The notes: generated by a model from the letters alone, not told the origin. A stretch of DNA of 64,000 nucleotides from B1 sp964355075 (GCA_964355075.1 CAYHCF010000016.1:10278-74277); one strand, 5' to 3'; positions 36,237 through 45,219 are shown, numbered from the stretch's first letter. A program made the numbers and translations.

Positions 36237-36322
36237 TGCTTATTCTTTAACTGTTTTTATTGATCTATTTTCAAGACAGCTTCTAAGTGAACATAATCAT
36301 TTTTATTTTAACTAATAATTTA

Positions 36323-36330
36323 TAATTTTG
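36323..36330 (+). promoter_or_regulatory. Candidate -7 promoter element for second usp gene
   Basis: TAATTTTG fits TAnnTTTG and lies 26 bases before the ATG at 36357. Confidence 0.35.
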
Positions 36331-36356
36331 ATCGGTAAACCTTAACAACTCTAACT

Positions 36357-37190
36357 ATGTTGTCAATTTTGGTTCCCACCGATTATTCACCGGAGGCGAA
36401 AAATGCAATGCTCTATGCCTATCATTTCGCATTGTACACAAACAGTAATTTGGTTTTGTACCACGCCATGCCCACAATCGTTCCTGTTTCGGATATCCCT
36501 TATGAAAATTATTACTTAGATGAAGTAGAAGAAAAAAATATGCTTTTGGATTCCTATATTAATTTTCTGAAAGGCGAAAATATTGACCCTACTTCAGTAA
36601 CGGTTGAGGCTTATGTTGACTCACAAAATCAGGTTACATTTGGCATTACAGAAGCATTTAAAAAATGCAATTGCGACCTTGTAATTATGGGAACACATGG
36701 TGCAAGCGGATTTAGGAAACTTTTTATTGGTAGCAATACGGCTGCACTCATTGGCGGGTCAGAATTTCCTATTTTGGTAATCCCACGTGCTTATCAGTTT
36801 GAGCATATTTATCATTTAATTTATGCTTCCGATTTGCAGGATATGGAAGAAGAACTTGAACTGTTAATTCCATTTGCAAAAGTTCTTGATGGAATCCTTG
36901 AAATTATTTATTTTGACTTTGCCCGTCCCGGAAGTGAAAAACTGATTTTGGAAGCTGATCATTTTATTAAATCTCATGATTATAAAGGGATAACACTCAA
37001 TATCAAAAAAGGAAATACGCATTTAAATATTGCTGATAACTTAAAACAGCATATCAACTCCAGTAACACTCAGATATTAATTATGTACCGTGGAATCCAT
37101 TCCTGGTTCGATAAACTTTTGCTGAGTAGTAATTCTCAGAAAATGGCACTTGGTTCAGGCTTACCTATTTTGGTCATGCCAAAATATTAG
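36357..37190 (+). CDS. Universal stress protein, two-domain
   Basis: 277 residues with two Usp folds. The first begins ILVPTDYSPEAKNA and has MGTHGASGFRKLFIGSNTA, the ATP-binding glycine loop. The second begins near residue 143 and ends GSGLPILVMPKY, without the full loop. It resembles the usp product at 23210 in layout. It stands alone on its strand. Confidence 0.83.
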   Translation: MLSILVPTDYSPEAKNAMLYAYHFALYTNSNLVLYHAMPTIVPVSDIPYENYYLDEVEEKNMLLDSYINFLKGENIDPTSVTVEAYVDSQNQVTFGITEAFKKCNCDLVIMGTHGASGFRKLFIGSNTAALIGGSEFPILVIPRAYQFEHIYHLIYASDLQDMEEELELLIPFAKVLDGILEIIYFDFARPGSEKLILEADHFIKSHDYKGITLNIKKGNTHLNIADNLKQHINSSNTQILIMYRGIHSWFDKLLLSSNSQKMALGSGLPILVMPKY

Positions 37191-37233
37191 GTTTTGGGTT
37201 CAAAATGATAATGGATTAAGAATCTATCTTGTT

Positions 37234-38109
37234 TCAAGAAGGCTGTTTATTGTTTTCTGCAAAGTGCCTGATTAACTCATTTACCTTGTCGGCAGCTTCA
37301 ATTTGCAGCAGGTGCCCACAATGATTAAGTATCTGGAATTCGCAATTTTGCATCATGCCCGAAGTTTTCACAGCAAGGCTTTGCGTTGATTCGTTAAAAT
37401 GGATCATCTTATTTGGAATCAGAGCATCTTGTTTCCCGAATAGCAGAAGAGTTTTCTGCTGAATTTCAGGCAAATGAATGCCTATCTGTTCATCCAGCAT
37501 GGCCTCAATATTGGATTGAACCATTTTATTCCAATATTTCCCTGTTTCACCACCCATCAATGTTTTTAAATCCTTAATAATATGGTTTGCATCCGTTTTT
37601 TTCTCATGATAATAACTATTGGTAATGGCACTTTCAAGACTTAATGCGTCACTGTACATAAAACTTCCGATGCGCATCAGTCCCTTGATCATTGTTTTTT
37701 CAAGATCGCTGAAAAATTCAAGGCCACTTGGTGCTAATAGAACCAATTGTTGAACCAAATGAGGATAGCGTAAGGTTACAATTGTACTTACTTGTCCTCC
37801 CATGCTGTGACCTACCAGTATTACATTTTCGAGTTTTAATTCCTTTATAAATCTGGCAAGGGTTTCGGCATAAAAAAACATGGTAAAGGGGTAGTCACCT
37901 CTTGATGAAAGCCCATTTCCGGGTAAGTCGATGGCAATGCAACGGAAATATTGTCTTAAAAAATCAATATTGTGCTTAAAAACAGGAATATAGTTGGCCA
38001 GACCATGTACAAATAAAAGGGTTGGTTTGCCTGCACCTTCATCGCAATAGGCCATTTTTAGGTCATTGCCAATTTCGGCATAATGAACAGGATATGGATA
38101 CTTAATCAT
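37234..38109 (-). CDS. Alpha/beta hydrolase
   Basis: 291 residues with the classical fold: oxyanion region LLFVHGLANYIPVF near 32, nucleophile elbow VGHSMGGQVS near 101, the acid near LLFGKQDALIP, and the histidine in LNHCGHLLQIE near 268. No signal peptide is visible. It is probably an esterase or C-C hydrolase; the substrate is unknown. Divergent from the glycosyltransferase gene. Confidence 0.85.
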   Translation of the reverse strand: MIKYPYPVHYAEIGNDLKMAYCDEGAGKPTLLFVHGLANYIPVFKHNIDFLRQYFRCIAIDLPGNGLSSRGDYPFTMFFYAETLARFIKELKLENVILVGHSMGGQVSTIVTLRYPHLVQQLVLLAPSGLEFFSDLEKTMIKGLMRIGSFMYSDALSLESAITNSYYHEKKTDANHIIKDLKTLMGGETGKYWNKMVQSNIEAMLDEQIGIHLPEIQQKTLLLFGKQDALIPNKMIHFNESTQSLAVKTSGMMQNCEFQILNHCGHLLQIEAADKVNELIRHFAENNKQPS

Positions 38110-38155
38110 TCTTCGGCGAGTATAATGCTTATATTTGAATAATATTCATTCATGC

Positions 38156-39142
38156 ATGCAGGATCAGCCAATTAAAAAAATATTAATCATACGATTTAGT
38201 TCAATAGGAGATATCGTGCTTACTACTCCGCTGTTGCGCTGCATCAAAAAACAATATCCAGGAATTGAAATTCATTATTTGACTAAGCCGGTTTTTCATA
38301 TTATTCTGGCAAATAATTTTTATATTGATAAAATTCATCTGCTGAATGAAAATCCTGTAAGCAAGGCACTTGAACTTAAAAGTGAAAATTTCGATCTGGT
38401 TATTGATCTTCACCATAACCTGAGAACTTTATTATTCAAAACTATTTTGGGAGTTCAGTCATTTTCTTTTCCTAAACTAAATTTCGAAAAATATCTTTTC
38501 GTAAATTTCAAGATAAACAAAATGCCAAAGGTTCATATTGTGGATCGCTATTTTGAAGCTGCAAAAATTTTAGCGGTCAAAAATGATGAAGAAGGATTGG
38601 ATTATTTTATACCCGAAAAAGACCAGTTACCAAATTTTGAACACCTGGATATTAAAACTACCGATTATGTTACCTGGGCAATCGGTGGACAGCATTTTAC
38701 AAAACGCCTGCCCAATCATAAGATTATTGAGTTCTGCAAAAAATCGGGTCTCAATATTGTTTTATTGGGGGCAGCGGAAGACATGGGTAATGCCATTGAA
38801 ATTAAGCAAGGCATTGGCAATAATTGTATCAACGCCTGTGAACAGCTAAATCTGAACCAATCGGCATGGTTCATAAAAAATTCAAAACGATTATATACCA
38901 ATGATACCGGCCTGATGCACATTGCAGCGGCCTTGAAAGTTCCAATTACCTCTTTTTGGGGAAATACCGTTTCTTCTTTTGGAATGTCGCCTTATTATGG
39001 AAAACATTTAATTGAGCATACAATCCTTGAAAACAATCAAATTTCTTGTCGCCCTTGCAGTAAAATAGGTTTTAACAAATGCCCGCGAAAACATTTCAAA
39101 TGCATGGAAGATCTGAACTTAGAATTCAAAAGCCCTGCTTAA
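38156..39142 (+). CDS. Glycosyltransferase family 9 (heptosyltransferase-like)
   Basis: 328 residues with the GT9 pattern: KILIIRFSSIGDIVLTTPLL at the N-terminus and TNDTGLMHIAAALKVP near the C-terminal donor site. Such enzymes transfer heptose or related sugars to lipopolysaccharide core on the inner face of the inner membrane. ATG 38156 is preferred because conserved sequence follows at once; a TTG lies 21 bases upstream. Confidence 0.85.
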   Translation: MQDQPIKKILIIRFSSIGDIVLTTPLLRCIKKQYPGIEIHYLTKPVFHIILANNFYIDKIHLLNENPVSKALELKSENFDLVIDLHHNLRTLLFKTILGVQSFSFPKLNFEKYLFVNFKINKMPKVHIVDRYFEAAKILAVKNDEEGLDYFIPEKDQLPNFEHLDIKTTDYVTWAIGGQHFTKRLPNHKIIEFCKKSGLNIVLLGAAEDMGNAIEIKQGIGNNCINACEQLNLNQSAWFIKNSKRLYTNDTGLMHIAAALKVPITSFWGNTVSSFGMSPYYGKHLIEHTILENNQISCRPCSKIGFNKCPRKHFKCMEDLNLEFKSPA

Positions 39143-39170
39143 ATTCTAAATTCTACATTCAACTTCACAT

Positions 39171-40373
39171 TTAAGCAACATAATCTTTCAGATAAGCATA
39201 TTTTTCAGTCAATTTACCGCCGGAAGTAATGGTTGCGTTCAAAATAATACCATCTTTATCTTCAACGAGCAGACTGGGTAAAACATGCCGGATCAGTTGT
39301 TCTCCAAATTCAATACTTGCATCAACAGGCAACTCGCAGGGCAAATTACCTACAGCCTGCACATCAATAATATTTGCCTGAAAAGGTTCAGCTTCTTTCC
39401 CCAAAAATACATTATAACCAAAAAAAGGAGATTCAATGGTTGTGCTTCTCAGGGTGCTTGGTACGGGCCCCGGTATATCACATGAAATATCAGAAATTAC
39501 CTTTATTCTAAAATCACTGGCTTTCATTTCTTCGGGAGTAAAAAAGGGTTCAATGCCTTCATTCCAGAATATTGCATTAATCATGATATCGGCCTTTCGG
39601 TAATAGGGCTGAAAGCAACTGTTATAATCTTCGGGATGCTTATAAAAGTCTGATTTATCCCAGGGCCTGCCATCTTTACGGACATAATAATCCTCACTTC
39701 TTAAATGAACATATACGGCTTCGTTATAGTCATTTTCTAAAAACTCTTCCTGGCTTACATGAAGTATTTTCAATTTCTTCAAAAACTCGATGCTTCCATG
39801 TGCCACTCTACCGTCGCCACATAAAGCAATACGCATGGGTGGTAATTTCAGCTCTTTGTATTGTTCAATTAATTCGGCAAAATCCTTCACCTGATTTGCC
39901 GGTTTCAGGGAATAAAAACCGTATTTTTTCCCCCACATCATAAAGGCGTAGTGTGTGCCAACAATACCTGCAAAACGGCCAAATCCTATGATTCGGTTTC
40001 CGGCTTCCCAGGTTAAGGTTTCATAATCAATAAGTGTAATATTACCGGCCAATATGCTTCTGAGCATCTTTCGGTTATGGGGTTGATTTTTAATGGTATG
40101 CGAAAAAAAGAAATAGGTTTTGTCGGGTATCAGTTCATCAAACGGAACTTCTTTTACGCCAAATAAAATATCGCATGAACTTAAATCCTCATTAACAACA
40201 ATCCCTTTTTCGCGGTACTGTTCATCTGAAAAGCAGCGAAAAGGGGAGGGCTGTACGATTACTTTGGTTCCGGGAAAATACTGGATCAAATCAATACAGT
40301 TTTGTGGCGTTAAAGGCGTCCTCAAATCTGAAGGCTTCTTACCCTCACGTATGATACCAATTGTCTTGTTCAT
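39171..40373 (-). CDS. Alanine dehydrogenase/PNT-family dehydrogenase (saccharopine dehydrogenase-like)
   Basis: About 400 residues. The N-terminus IGIIREGKKPSDLRTPLTP is the AlaDH/PNT N-domain pattern. The Rossmann part has RIALCGDGRVAHGSIEFL, and VISDISCDIPGPVPST follows, as in NAD-dependent lysine-forming saccharopine dehydrogenases. It would oxidise or reduce an amino acid or imine with NAD(P)H in the cytoplasm; lysine metabolism is a guess from resemblance. ATG 40373 is used. A -7-like TACCTTTG lies six bases before it. Confidence 0.7.
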   Translation of the reverse strand: MNKTIGIIREGKKPSDLRTPLTPQNCIDLIQYFPGTKVIVQPSPFRCFSDEQYREKGIVVNEDLSSCDILFGVKEVPFDELIPDKTYFFFSHTIKNQPHNRKMLRSILAGNITLIDYETLTWEAGNRIIGFGRFAGIVGTHYAFMMWGKKYGFYSLKPANQVKDFAELIEQYKELKLPPMRIALCGDGRVAHGSIEFLKKLKILHVSQEEFLENDYNEAVYVHLRSEDYYVRKDGRPWDKSDFYKHPEDYNSCFQPYYRKADIMINAIFWNEGIEPFFTPEEMKASDFRIKVISDISCDIPGPVPSTLRSTTIESPFFGYNVFLGKEAEPFQANIIDVQAVGNLPCELPVDASIEFGEQLIRHVLPSLLVEDKDGIILNATITSGGKLTEKYAYLKDYVA

Positions 40374-40419
40374 TACCTGCAAAGGTAATTGTTTAACTTA
40401 AAAATGGAAATGATCTTAA

Positions 40420-42348
40420 TCAGTGCAGTATAACTGTTCCGGTTTTTGCTGAAATATCCTGTTGACGTTTTTTTAACAGCTGGCAAACTTCTAAACTGAT
40501 TGAAATCGCACTTTCATCTCCTTTTTCCTGTGCAAGCTTTAATTCGGTTTCAGCTTCGATCAACAATTTTTCTGTGCTAACTTTTTGCAAATACAAGAGT
40601 GCCGATTTAACATCCTTCATGAATACCTCCTCGGGATCTTCCAGGATCACATCATACTTTGATGCCCATTTGCCACTAACCTCCCACTGCACAGCCAGTA
40701 AATTCGCTGCTGCCGACGATATAATGGTATTTTGATGTTGCGTAAAACTACTGGTTTGAAAGGCTGTTTGCTGGTTCAATAATAACCTGAATTCATCCAA
40801 TACCAGATTCATAATTTCGTGTTCAAACTTTAAATCCAGTTCATGCATGATATCCAGTATATAGTGTGCCACATTACTATAATTCTCGTAAGGTTTGTGT
40901 CCGTGGAGCAAAAGTAATTTCGTAATATATTGCTCCTGAGCAAAGGTATTTTCCTCTTCGGTCCATTGTTTTATTTCTTCTTCATAGGGAACTTCTTTGG
41001 GTTCAGTACTAATCCATTCCTTCTCTTTCTGTGTTAAAAAACCTCTCCTGCTTTTATTGAGTTCAGTAATCAGCAACTGCTCATTCATATCCAGTAAAAC
41101 GGAACATTCCCGTATAAAAGCCATGCGTTTAATGCCATCGGGTATTTTACTGATACTTTCAACAATATCCCGCGTAACCTGAGCCTTCTTTAAGGGATCG
41201 CCTTTTGCATCTTTTAACAAGAGGTTTACCTTAAATAAAATAAAATCCCTGCTTTCACTTTCAAGGTATTGGCCGAACGCCACGGAGCCCACTTTTTTCG
41301 AATAGCTATCGGGGTCATCACCATCGGGGAAAAGCAGTACTTTTACATTCAATCCCTGTTCCAGTATCATATCTATACCCCTCAGGCTGGCTTTTATACC
41401 TGCGGCATCGCCATCGTATAAAACAGTAACATTATCGGTATGTCGTTTGATGAGTTTAATCTGGTTTTCGGTGAGCGAAGTGCCACTTGAAGCCACAACA
41501 TTTTCAATGCCGGCCTGATGCATGCTGATGACATCGGTATATCCTTCAACCAGGTAAACAAAATCATTTTGGCGTATTGCATTTTTAGCAAAGAACAATC
41601 CATATAATTCGTTGCTTTTATGGTATAATAAGGTTTCCGGTGAATTCACATATTTGGCACTCTTATCATCCTTCTTTAGTTGCCGGCCGGCAAAGGCAAC
41701 TATTTTTCCGTTTGAACCGTGGATCACAAACATCACCCGCCCCCGGTAGGCATCATACATTTTGTTTTGTTCATTCTGTTTAACCAAACCCGATTTTACC
41801 AAAACTTCCTGGTTAAATTGTTGTTCGGTAGCAGCATTATAAAAGCTATCCCAGCCATCTATACTATACCCCAATTTAAATTTTTTAATGATATCCTGCC
41901 GGAATCCACGTTCCTCAAAATAAGAGAGCCCTATATTTTTACCTTCTTCCGATTCCCACAACTGCTTTTCAAAATAATCGGCTGCCCAGTTATTCAATAT
42001 CTGGAGACTTTCTTTCTCCGACTTTACCTGGCGTTCAAAATCAATATTCACATTTTCCTGCTGAGGCCACTCAATGCGGTATCGTTCAGCCAAAGATTTC
42101 ATGGATTCAATATAACTCAGGTTATCGTGTTCCATGATAAAGTTAACGGCATTACCGGCCTTACCGCAACCAAAACACTTATATATACCTTTTGCAGGAG
42201 AAACGGAAAAGGAAGGCGTTTTTTCATTATGGAAAGGGCACAATCCGCTAAAATTAGCCCCACGCCGTTTGAGGCGCACATAATCTCCGATCACTTCTTC
42301 GATATGTGCAGCATTCAAAATCTCTTCTATTTTACTTTGCGGTATCAA
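40420..42348 (-). CDS. dnaG: DNA primase DnaG
   Basis: 642 residues. The N-terminal zinc ribbon is intact (CPFHNEKTPSF then CFGCGKAG). The core has a TOPRIM domain with LVEGYTDVI (catalytic Glu) and LYDGDAAGIKA (metal-binding Asp pair). The C-terminal part would bind the replicative helicase. It makes RNA primers for replication. The start is TTG at 42348: family N-termini begin just here, a TAA is five codons upstream in frame, and the first internal ATG comes only after the zinc ribbon. Confidence 0.93.
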   Translation of the reverse strand: MIPQSKIEEILNAAHIEEVIGDYVRLKRRGANFSGLCPFHNEKTPSFSVSPAKGIYKCFGCGKAGNAVNFIMEHDNLSYIESMKSLAERYRIEWPQQENVNIDFERQVKSEKESLQILNNWAADYFEKQLWESEEGKNIGLSYFEERGFRQDIIKKFKLGYSIDGWDSFYNAATEQQFNQEVLVKSGLVKQNEQNKMYDAYRGRVMFVIHGSNGKIVAFAGRQLKKDDKSAKYVNSPETLLYHKSNELYGLFFAKNAIRQNDFVYLVEGYTDVISMHQAGIENVVASSGTSLTENQIKLIKRHTDNVTVLYDGDAAGIKASLRGIDMILEQGLNVKVLLFPDGDDPDSYSKKVGSVAFGQYLESESRDFILFKVNLLLKDAKGDPLKKAQVTRDIVESISKIPDGIKRMAFIRECSVLLDMNEQLLITELNKSRRGFLTQKEKEWISTEPKEVPYEEEIKQWTEEENTFAQEQYITKLLLLHGHKPYENYSNVAHYILDIMHELDLKFEHEIMNLVLDEFRLLLNQQTAFQTSSFTQHQNTIISSAAANLLAVQWEVSGKWASKYDVILEDPEEVFMKDVKSALLYLQKVSTEKLLIEAETELKLAQEKGDESAISISLEVCQLLKKRQQDISAKTGTVILH

Positions 42349-42564
42349 CGTGTATTGGCGGCTTTATCTATGTTATTTGGATTCAGTCTTTTCACCTGAT
42401 TTAGGATGTTGCAAAGTAACAAATTCCTGAAATTTTATCTCTAAAAATCATATTCAGGATGGAAATCAAATGAAATTTCATTTGGCAGGAAGGGGGAAAT
42501 TGCCTTTATTTGCAGTCCGATTTGAAGAAAAAGGTACCCGAAAAAGGTACCCGAATTTAAATTG
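42349..42564. other. Non-coding stretch with a 13-bp tandem duplication
   Basis: GAAAAAGGTACCC occurs twice in direct tandem at 42527-42552. The rest of the stretch shows no gene or structure that I can support. Confidence 0.6.
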
Positions 42565-42732
42565 GGTCTCTTAGCTCTCCCGATAGCTATCGGGAGGACA
42601 GAGCAACGAATGAATGATATGGTCTCTTAGCTCTCCCGATAGCTATCGGGAGGATAGAGCAACGAATGAATGATATGGTCTCTTAGCTCTCCCGATAGCT
42701 ATCGGGAGGATAGAGCAACGAATGAATGATAT
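42565..42732 (+). repeat. Three 56-bp tandem copies of the tRNA-Arg 5' half with palindromic D-loop insertion
   Basis: Copies start at 42565, 42621 and 42677, and the intact tRNA starts at 42733, exactly 56 bases on. Each copy has GGTCTCTTAGCTC, identical to tRNA positions 1-13, then the perfect palindrome TCCCGATAGCTATCGGGA, then GGATAGAGCAACG as in the tRNA (the first copy has C for T). The unit ends with AATGAATGATAT. In the tRNA the palindrome is replaced by its central AGCT alone. The anticodon, T-arm and acceptor 3' half are missing, so these are not tRNAs. Confidence 0.9.
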
Positions 42733-42806
42733 GGTCTCTTAGCTCAGCTGGATAGAGCAACGGTTTTCTAAACCGTAGGTCGAAGGTTCGAGTCCTTCAG
42801 GGACTA
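42733..42806 (+). tRNA. tRNA-Arg (anticodon TCT)
   Basis: A full cloverleaf can be drawn. The acceptor GGTCTCT pairs with AGGGACT (first pair G-U), the D-stem is GCTC/GAGC, and the anticodon stem ACGGT/ACCGT carries loop TTTCTAA. The variable AGGTC is followed by the T-arm GAAGG-TTCGAGT-CCTTC and discriminator A. The anticodon TCT reads AGA/AGG. CCA is not encoded (CTA follows). The BREX island begins downstream of its 3' end. Confidence 0.93.
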
Positions 42807-42866
42807 CTAAGTAGTCTGACAATAAATAAATTATAAAATTTATTGACAATATCATTGACAGAAATT

Positions 42867-42899
42867 AAGCCTTCATTCTTACAGGGATGGAGGCTTTTT
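42867..42899 (+). terminator. Rho-independent terminator after the tRNA
   Basis: AAGCCTTCAT (42867-42876) pairs with ATGGAGGCTT (42887-42896) with one wobble, followed by a run of T. It would end transcription from the tRNA. Confidence 0.65.
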
Positions 42900-43062
42900 G
42901 TACTGAAAGACATAAGTGCATTTAAACAATTGGAGTAGTTTTAATATTTTTTGCCTGTCAACCTCTCTCAAAAAGTATTTTTTATTTTGTTTGCGAATGC
43001 GGTTCACAAACAATAAACCTTTATACTACCAAAAAATAAGTTTTGCACGAATGTAATTCATC

Positions 43063-43213
43063 CTATGGGCGAATTCGCCCATAGTGTTCGCCCGGATTCA
43101 TGCTCATACCACGGATGCTATTCGCCCTTACCAGAAACGGACTCGCCCATACTACGAATTCTATTCGCCTTTAGCAGAAACGGACCTGCCCATTCAACAA
43201 ATCCTATTCGCAA
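43063..43213. repeat. Palindromic repeat tract with 43-bp period
   Basis: A perfect 22-bp palindrome (half site CTATGGGCGAA) stands at 43063-43084. CTATTCGC then starts at 43118, 43161 and 43204, a 43-base period, with AGAAACGGAC shared by two units. The ATTCGCCC element is the same as in the array at 62.7-64 kb on the far side of the island. Confidence 0.7.
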
Positions 43214-43248
43214 CGGAGTTTAAAAATAAATCGGTAATTTCACCATAA

Positions 43249-43450
43249 AAAAAGTGGCCTAAGAAAGACGGGAGGCTTCAATTGCCTCCAATGTTCTTAA
43301 ACCACTTTTTAATTTGATAAAATAAATTGGCCTCAGAAGGAAGGGAGGCTACAATTGCCTCCGATGCTCTTAAACCAATTTATTTTAATACAAAAGGGAT
43401 TTAAAACACAAGGAAGCTGCAATTGCCTCCCGTCATTCTAAACCCTGTAC
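43249..43450. repeat. Array of three related hairpin units upstream of BREX
   Basis: Unit 1 (43249-43310) has outer stem AAAAAGTGG/CCACTTTTT, middle stem TAAGAA/TTCTTA and inner stem GGAGGC/GCCTCC with loop TTCAATT. Unit 2 (43321-43386) has outer stem AAATAAATTGG/CCAATTTATTT and the same inner stem with loop TACAATT. Unit 3 (about 43390-43450) keeps CAATTGCCTCC and pairs AGGG with CCCT outside. The outer stems differ between units yet still pair, which points to selection for folding as RNA or cruciform DNA. No coding frame explains it. Confidence 0.7.
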
Positions 43451-43716
43451 AATGATAAAATTTATTATTTGTTTATCAAAAAAATATTTTTTTCAATAAA
43501 CTACTTTAAGTTAGGCAAGATTCTGACGGGGTTTCACCACATTATGTACCTAATAAATTCCAAAATATATTCAAAGCACATAGGCTACTCTCAATATGCC
43601 GCCTCAATATGCAATTGACACACAATATTTTTAGATAGGCCAGCAATTTATTCCTCCAAAACAATAAATTCGCCTTACTTTTATATATTGTACCCAAATA
43701 TAGGAAGTACAAAGCT

Positions 43717-43950
43717 ATGAATACTTTCGAATTGCATCGGAATATCATTGGGGATTACAAAACGTATATCCATAGTTTCATTAATATCAATGATTCCCGG
43801 ATACACGACCAGGTAAAAAAGAAAATAGAATCCGGCTTACCGCTTTCGGAACTACACACACCATTCAATTCAAAATTTCAAAAAAGCAATGCACTTTCTA
43901 AGGCACTTAGAGACGCCTTGCAATTGAATTACATAAAACACTATTCCTAA
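43717..43950 (+). CDS. Short protein resembling the N-terminus of a DEAD-box helicase
   Basis: 77 residues. The start, FELHRNIIGDYKTYIHSFI then NDSRIHDQV and KKIESG, follows the N-terminal pattern (LHxxxxxDYxxYxxSFxxIxDxRI) of large DEAD/DEAH helicases with a DUF1998 domain. The helicase core is absent: the frame stops after 77 codons, 19 bases before brxA. It may be the stump of a lost helicase gene or a small BREX-linked protein. Confidence 0.45.
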   Translation: MNTFELHRNIIGDYKTYIHSFININDSRIHDQVKKKIESGLPLSELHTPFNSKFQKSNALSKALRDALQLNYIKHYS

Positions 43951-43969
43951 ATAACAAAATTTTATACTT

Positions 43970-44608
43970 TTGGAAACTATAACATTTAAAATTTTGCAGG
44001 ATAAATATACAGCATCTTTTACAGCTGGGGCATTACTGTTTGAAGAAACAGATGCTGTAATCAAATTTTTTCAAACACATTCTTTAGGTGATAGTAAAAA
44101 ATTAATTGAATCGAATGAGTTTTTGAAAATAAACTCAATAAATAGCAGAAAAAGAAGAGTACAAGAAATATTAAAACGGATTGAAACTGTGCCTATTGAT
44201 TATTGGGAGTTTTATAATAATTTGACCACTAAGGATGAGAAAAAAGTGTTTTTATATTTTGTCTGTTTAAAAAAGTACATCCTAATTCGAGATTTTCACC
44301 TCGAAATTGTGATTAACAAATGGAGACTTCTTGATTCAAATTTAAATAAGGCTGATATTTTACGGTTTCTGAAATGGGCATCTGAAAAACATCCTGAAAT
44401 TGATGAATGGACGGCAAGTACCATTGATAAAATTGCTCAAATTATTATTCTCATGCTTAAAGAAACCAACCTTTTATTAAATGGGAAGTTAAAAAAAGTA
44501 CATTTGAATCAAGATTTTTGGCCATTTTTCTGGAATCACGGTGAAAGTTGGTTTCTTGAGGCGATGTTACTTTCAAAGGAAGAACGAGAAATTTCAATCT
44601 TAAAATAA
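43970..44608 (+). CDS. brxA: BREX protein BrxA (DUF1819)
   Basis: 212 residues. DKYTASFTAGALLFEET near the N-terminus and FLKINSINSRKRRVQEILKR fit the DUF1819/BrxA family, a small helical DNA-binding protein of type 1 BREX. No ATG is available: TTG 43970 gives the longest form, while TTG 43994 would begin MQDKYTASF, closer to usual family starts. A TACTTTTG box at 43965-43972 could be a promoter for the shorter form. The stop overlaps the brxB ATG by one base. Confidence 0.88.
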   Translation: METITFKILQDKYTASFTAGALLFEETDAVIKFFQTHSLGDSKKLIESNEFLKINSINSRKRRVQEILKRIETVPIDYWEFYNNLTTKDEKKVFLYFVCLKKYILIRDFHLEIVINKWRLLDSNLNKADILRFLKWASEKHPEIDEWTASTIDKIAQIIILMLKETNLLLNGKLKKVHLNQDFWPFFWNHGESWFLEAMLLSKEEREISILK

Positions 44609-45216
44609 TGAATACAAAAAGCATTGATTCCTTATATGAACTTTTGGAGAACCGGGATTTTCTAAATCCGAATACTGCCGATATTTTCTCTCCATTTTTC
44701 TTTTATACCTACGATGCCGATAAAGAATATCAGGTAAGAAGCGAAATTGAACGATTGAAAGAAAAATTGAAAAGACCATTAGCTATGGTTGATTCCCTGG
44801 TTTTAAATATTTATCATGTAATGATTGAGTATTTAAAAAGCAGAATGCTGGCAGGAAAATCTGATTTCGATTTATTAATGGATTTGGATAAACAAGGTAG
44901 TGATAGATTTAATACAAAGCTGAATAGAATTTTGAATGATGTTGATTTTGTTTTATTTATCAATACGAAAGTAAAGGATCATTTATCAGCAGATTCCTCC
45001 CTTAAAAAAGTATATGTATTTCTTTATGGTTTCGGAACTATATATCCATATTTAAGAGCGCACAAACTTGTTTCCCGTTTAGAACAATATGTAAAAGAAT
45101 ATAAAGTAATAATTTTTTATCCGGGAGAATTCGAAAATAACCATTACAAACTATTTGGTAAATTGAGTGCTAAAAATATTTACCGGGCAAACCATTTAAA
45201 CAAGCTTATCCAATAA
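44608..45216 (+). CDS. brxB: BREX protein BrxB (DUF1788)
   Basis: 202 residues. The C-terminal KVYVFLYGFGTIYPYLRAHKL and VIIFYPGEF, followed by a region ending KNIYRANHL, are typical of DUF1788/BrxB. It is required for phage restriction in studied type 1 systems, but its biochemical role is unknown. It is coupled to brxA by a one-base overlap and to brxC by a three-base gap. Confidence 0.9.
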   Translation: MNTKSIDSLYELLENRDFLNPNTADIFSPFFFYTYDADKEYQVRSEIERLKEKLKRPLAMVDSLVLNIYHVMIEYLKSRMLAGKSDFDLLMDLDKQGSDRFNTKLNRILNDVDFVLFINTKVKDHLSADSSLKKVYVFLYGFGTIYPYLRAHKLVSRLEQYVKEYKVIIFYPGEFENNHYKLFGKLSAKNIYRANHLNKLIQ

Positions 45217-45219
45217 ACT

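Noticed and set aside
41719..42399. 226-codon plus-strand frame
   Set aside because: It lies antisense to dnaG, whose zinc ribbon and TOPRIM domain are intact on the other strand.
42565..42732. Three additional tRNA genes
   Set aside because: The copies lack the anticodon arm, T-arm and 3' acceptor strand and carry a palindrome in the D-loop, so no cloverleaf can form.
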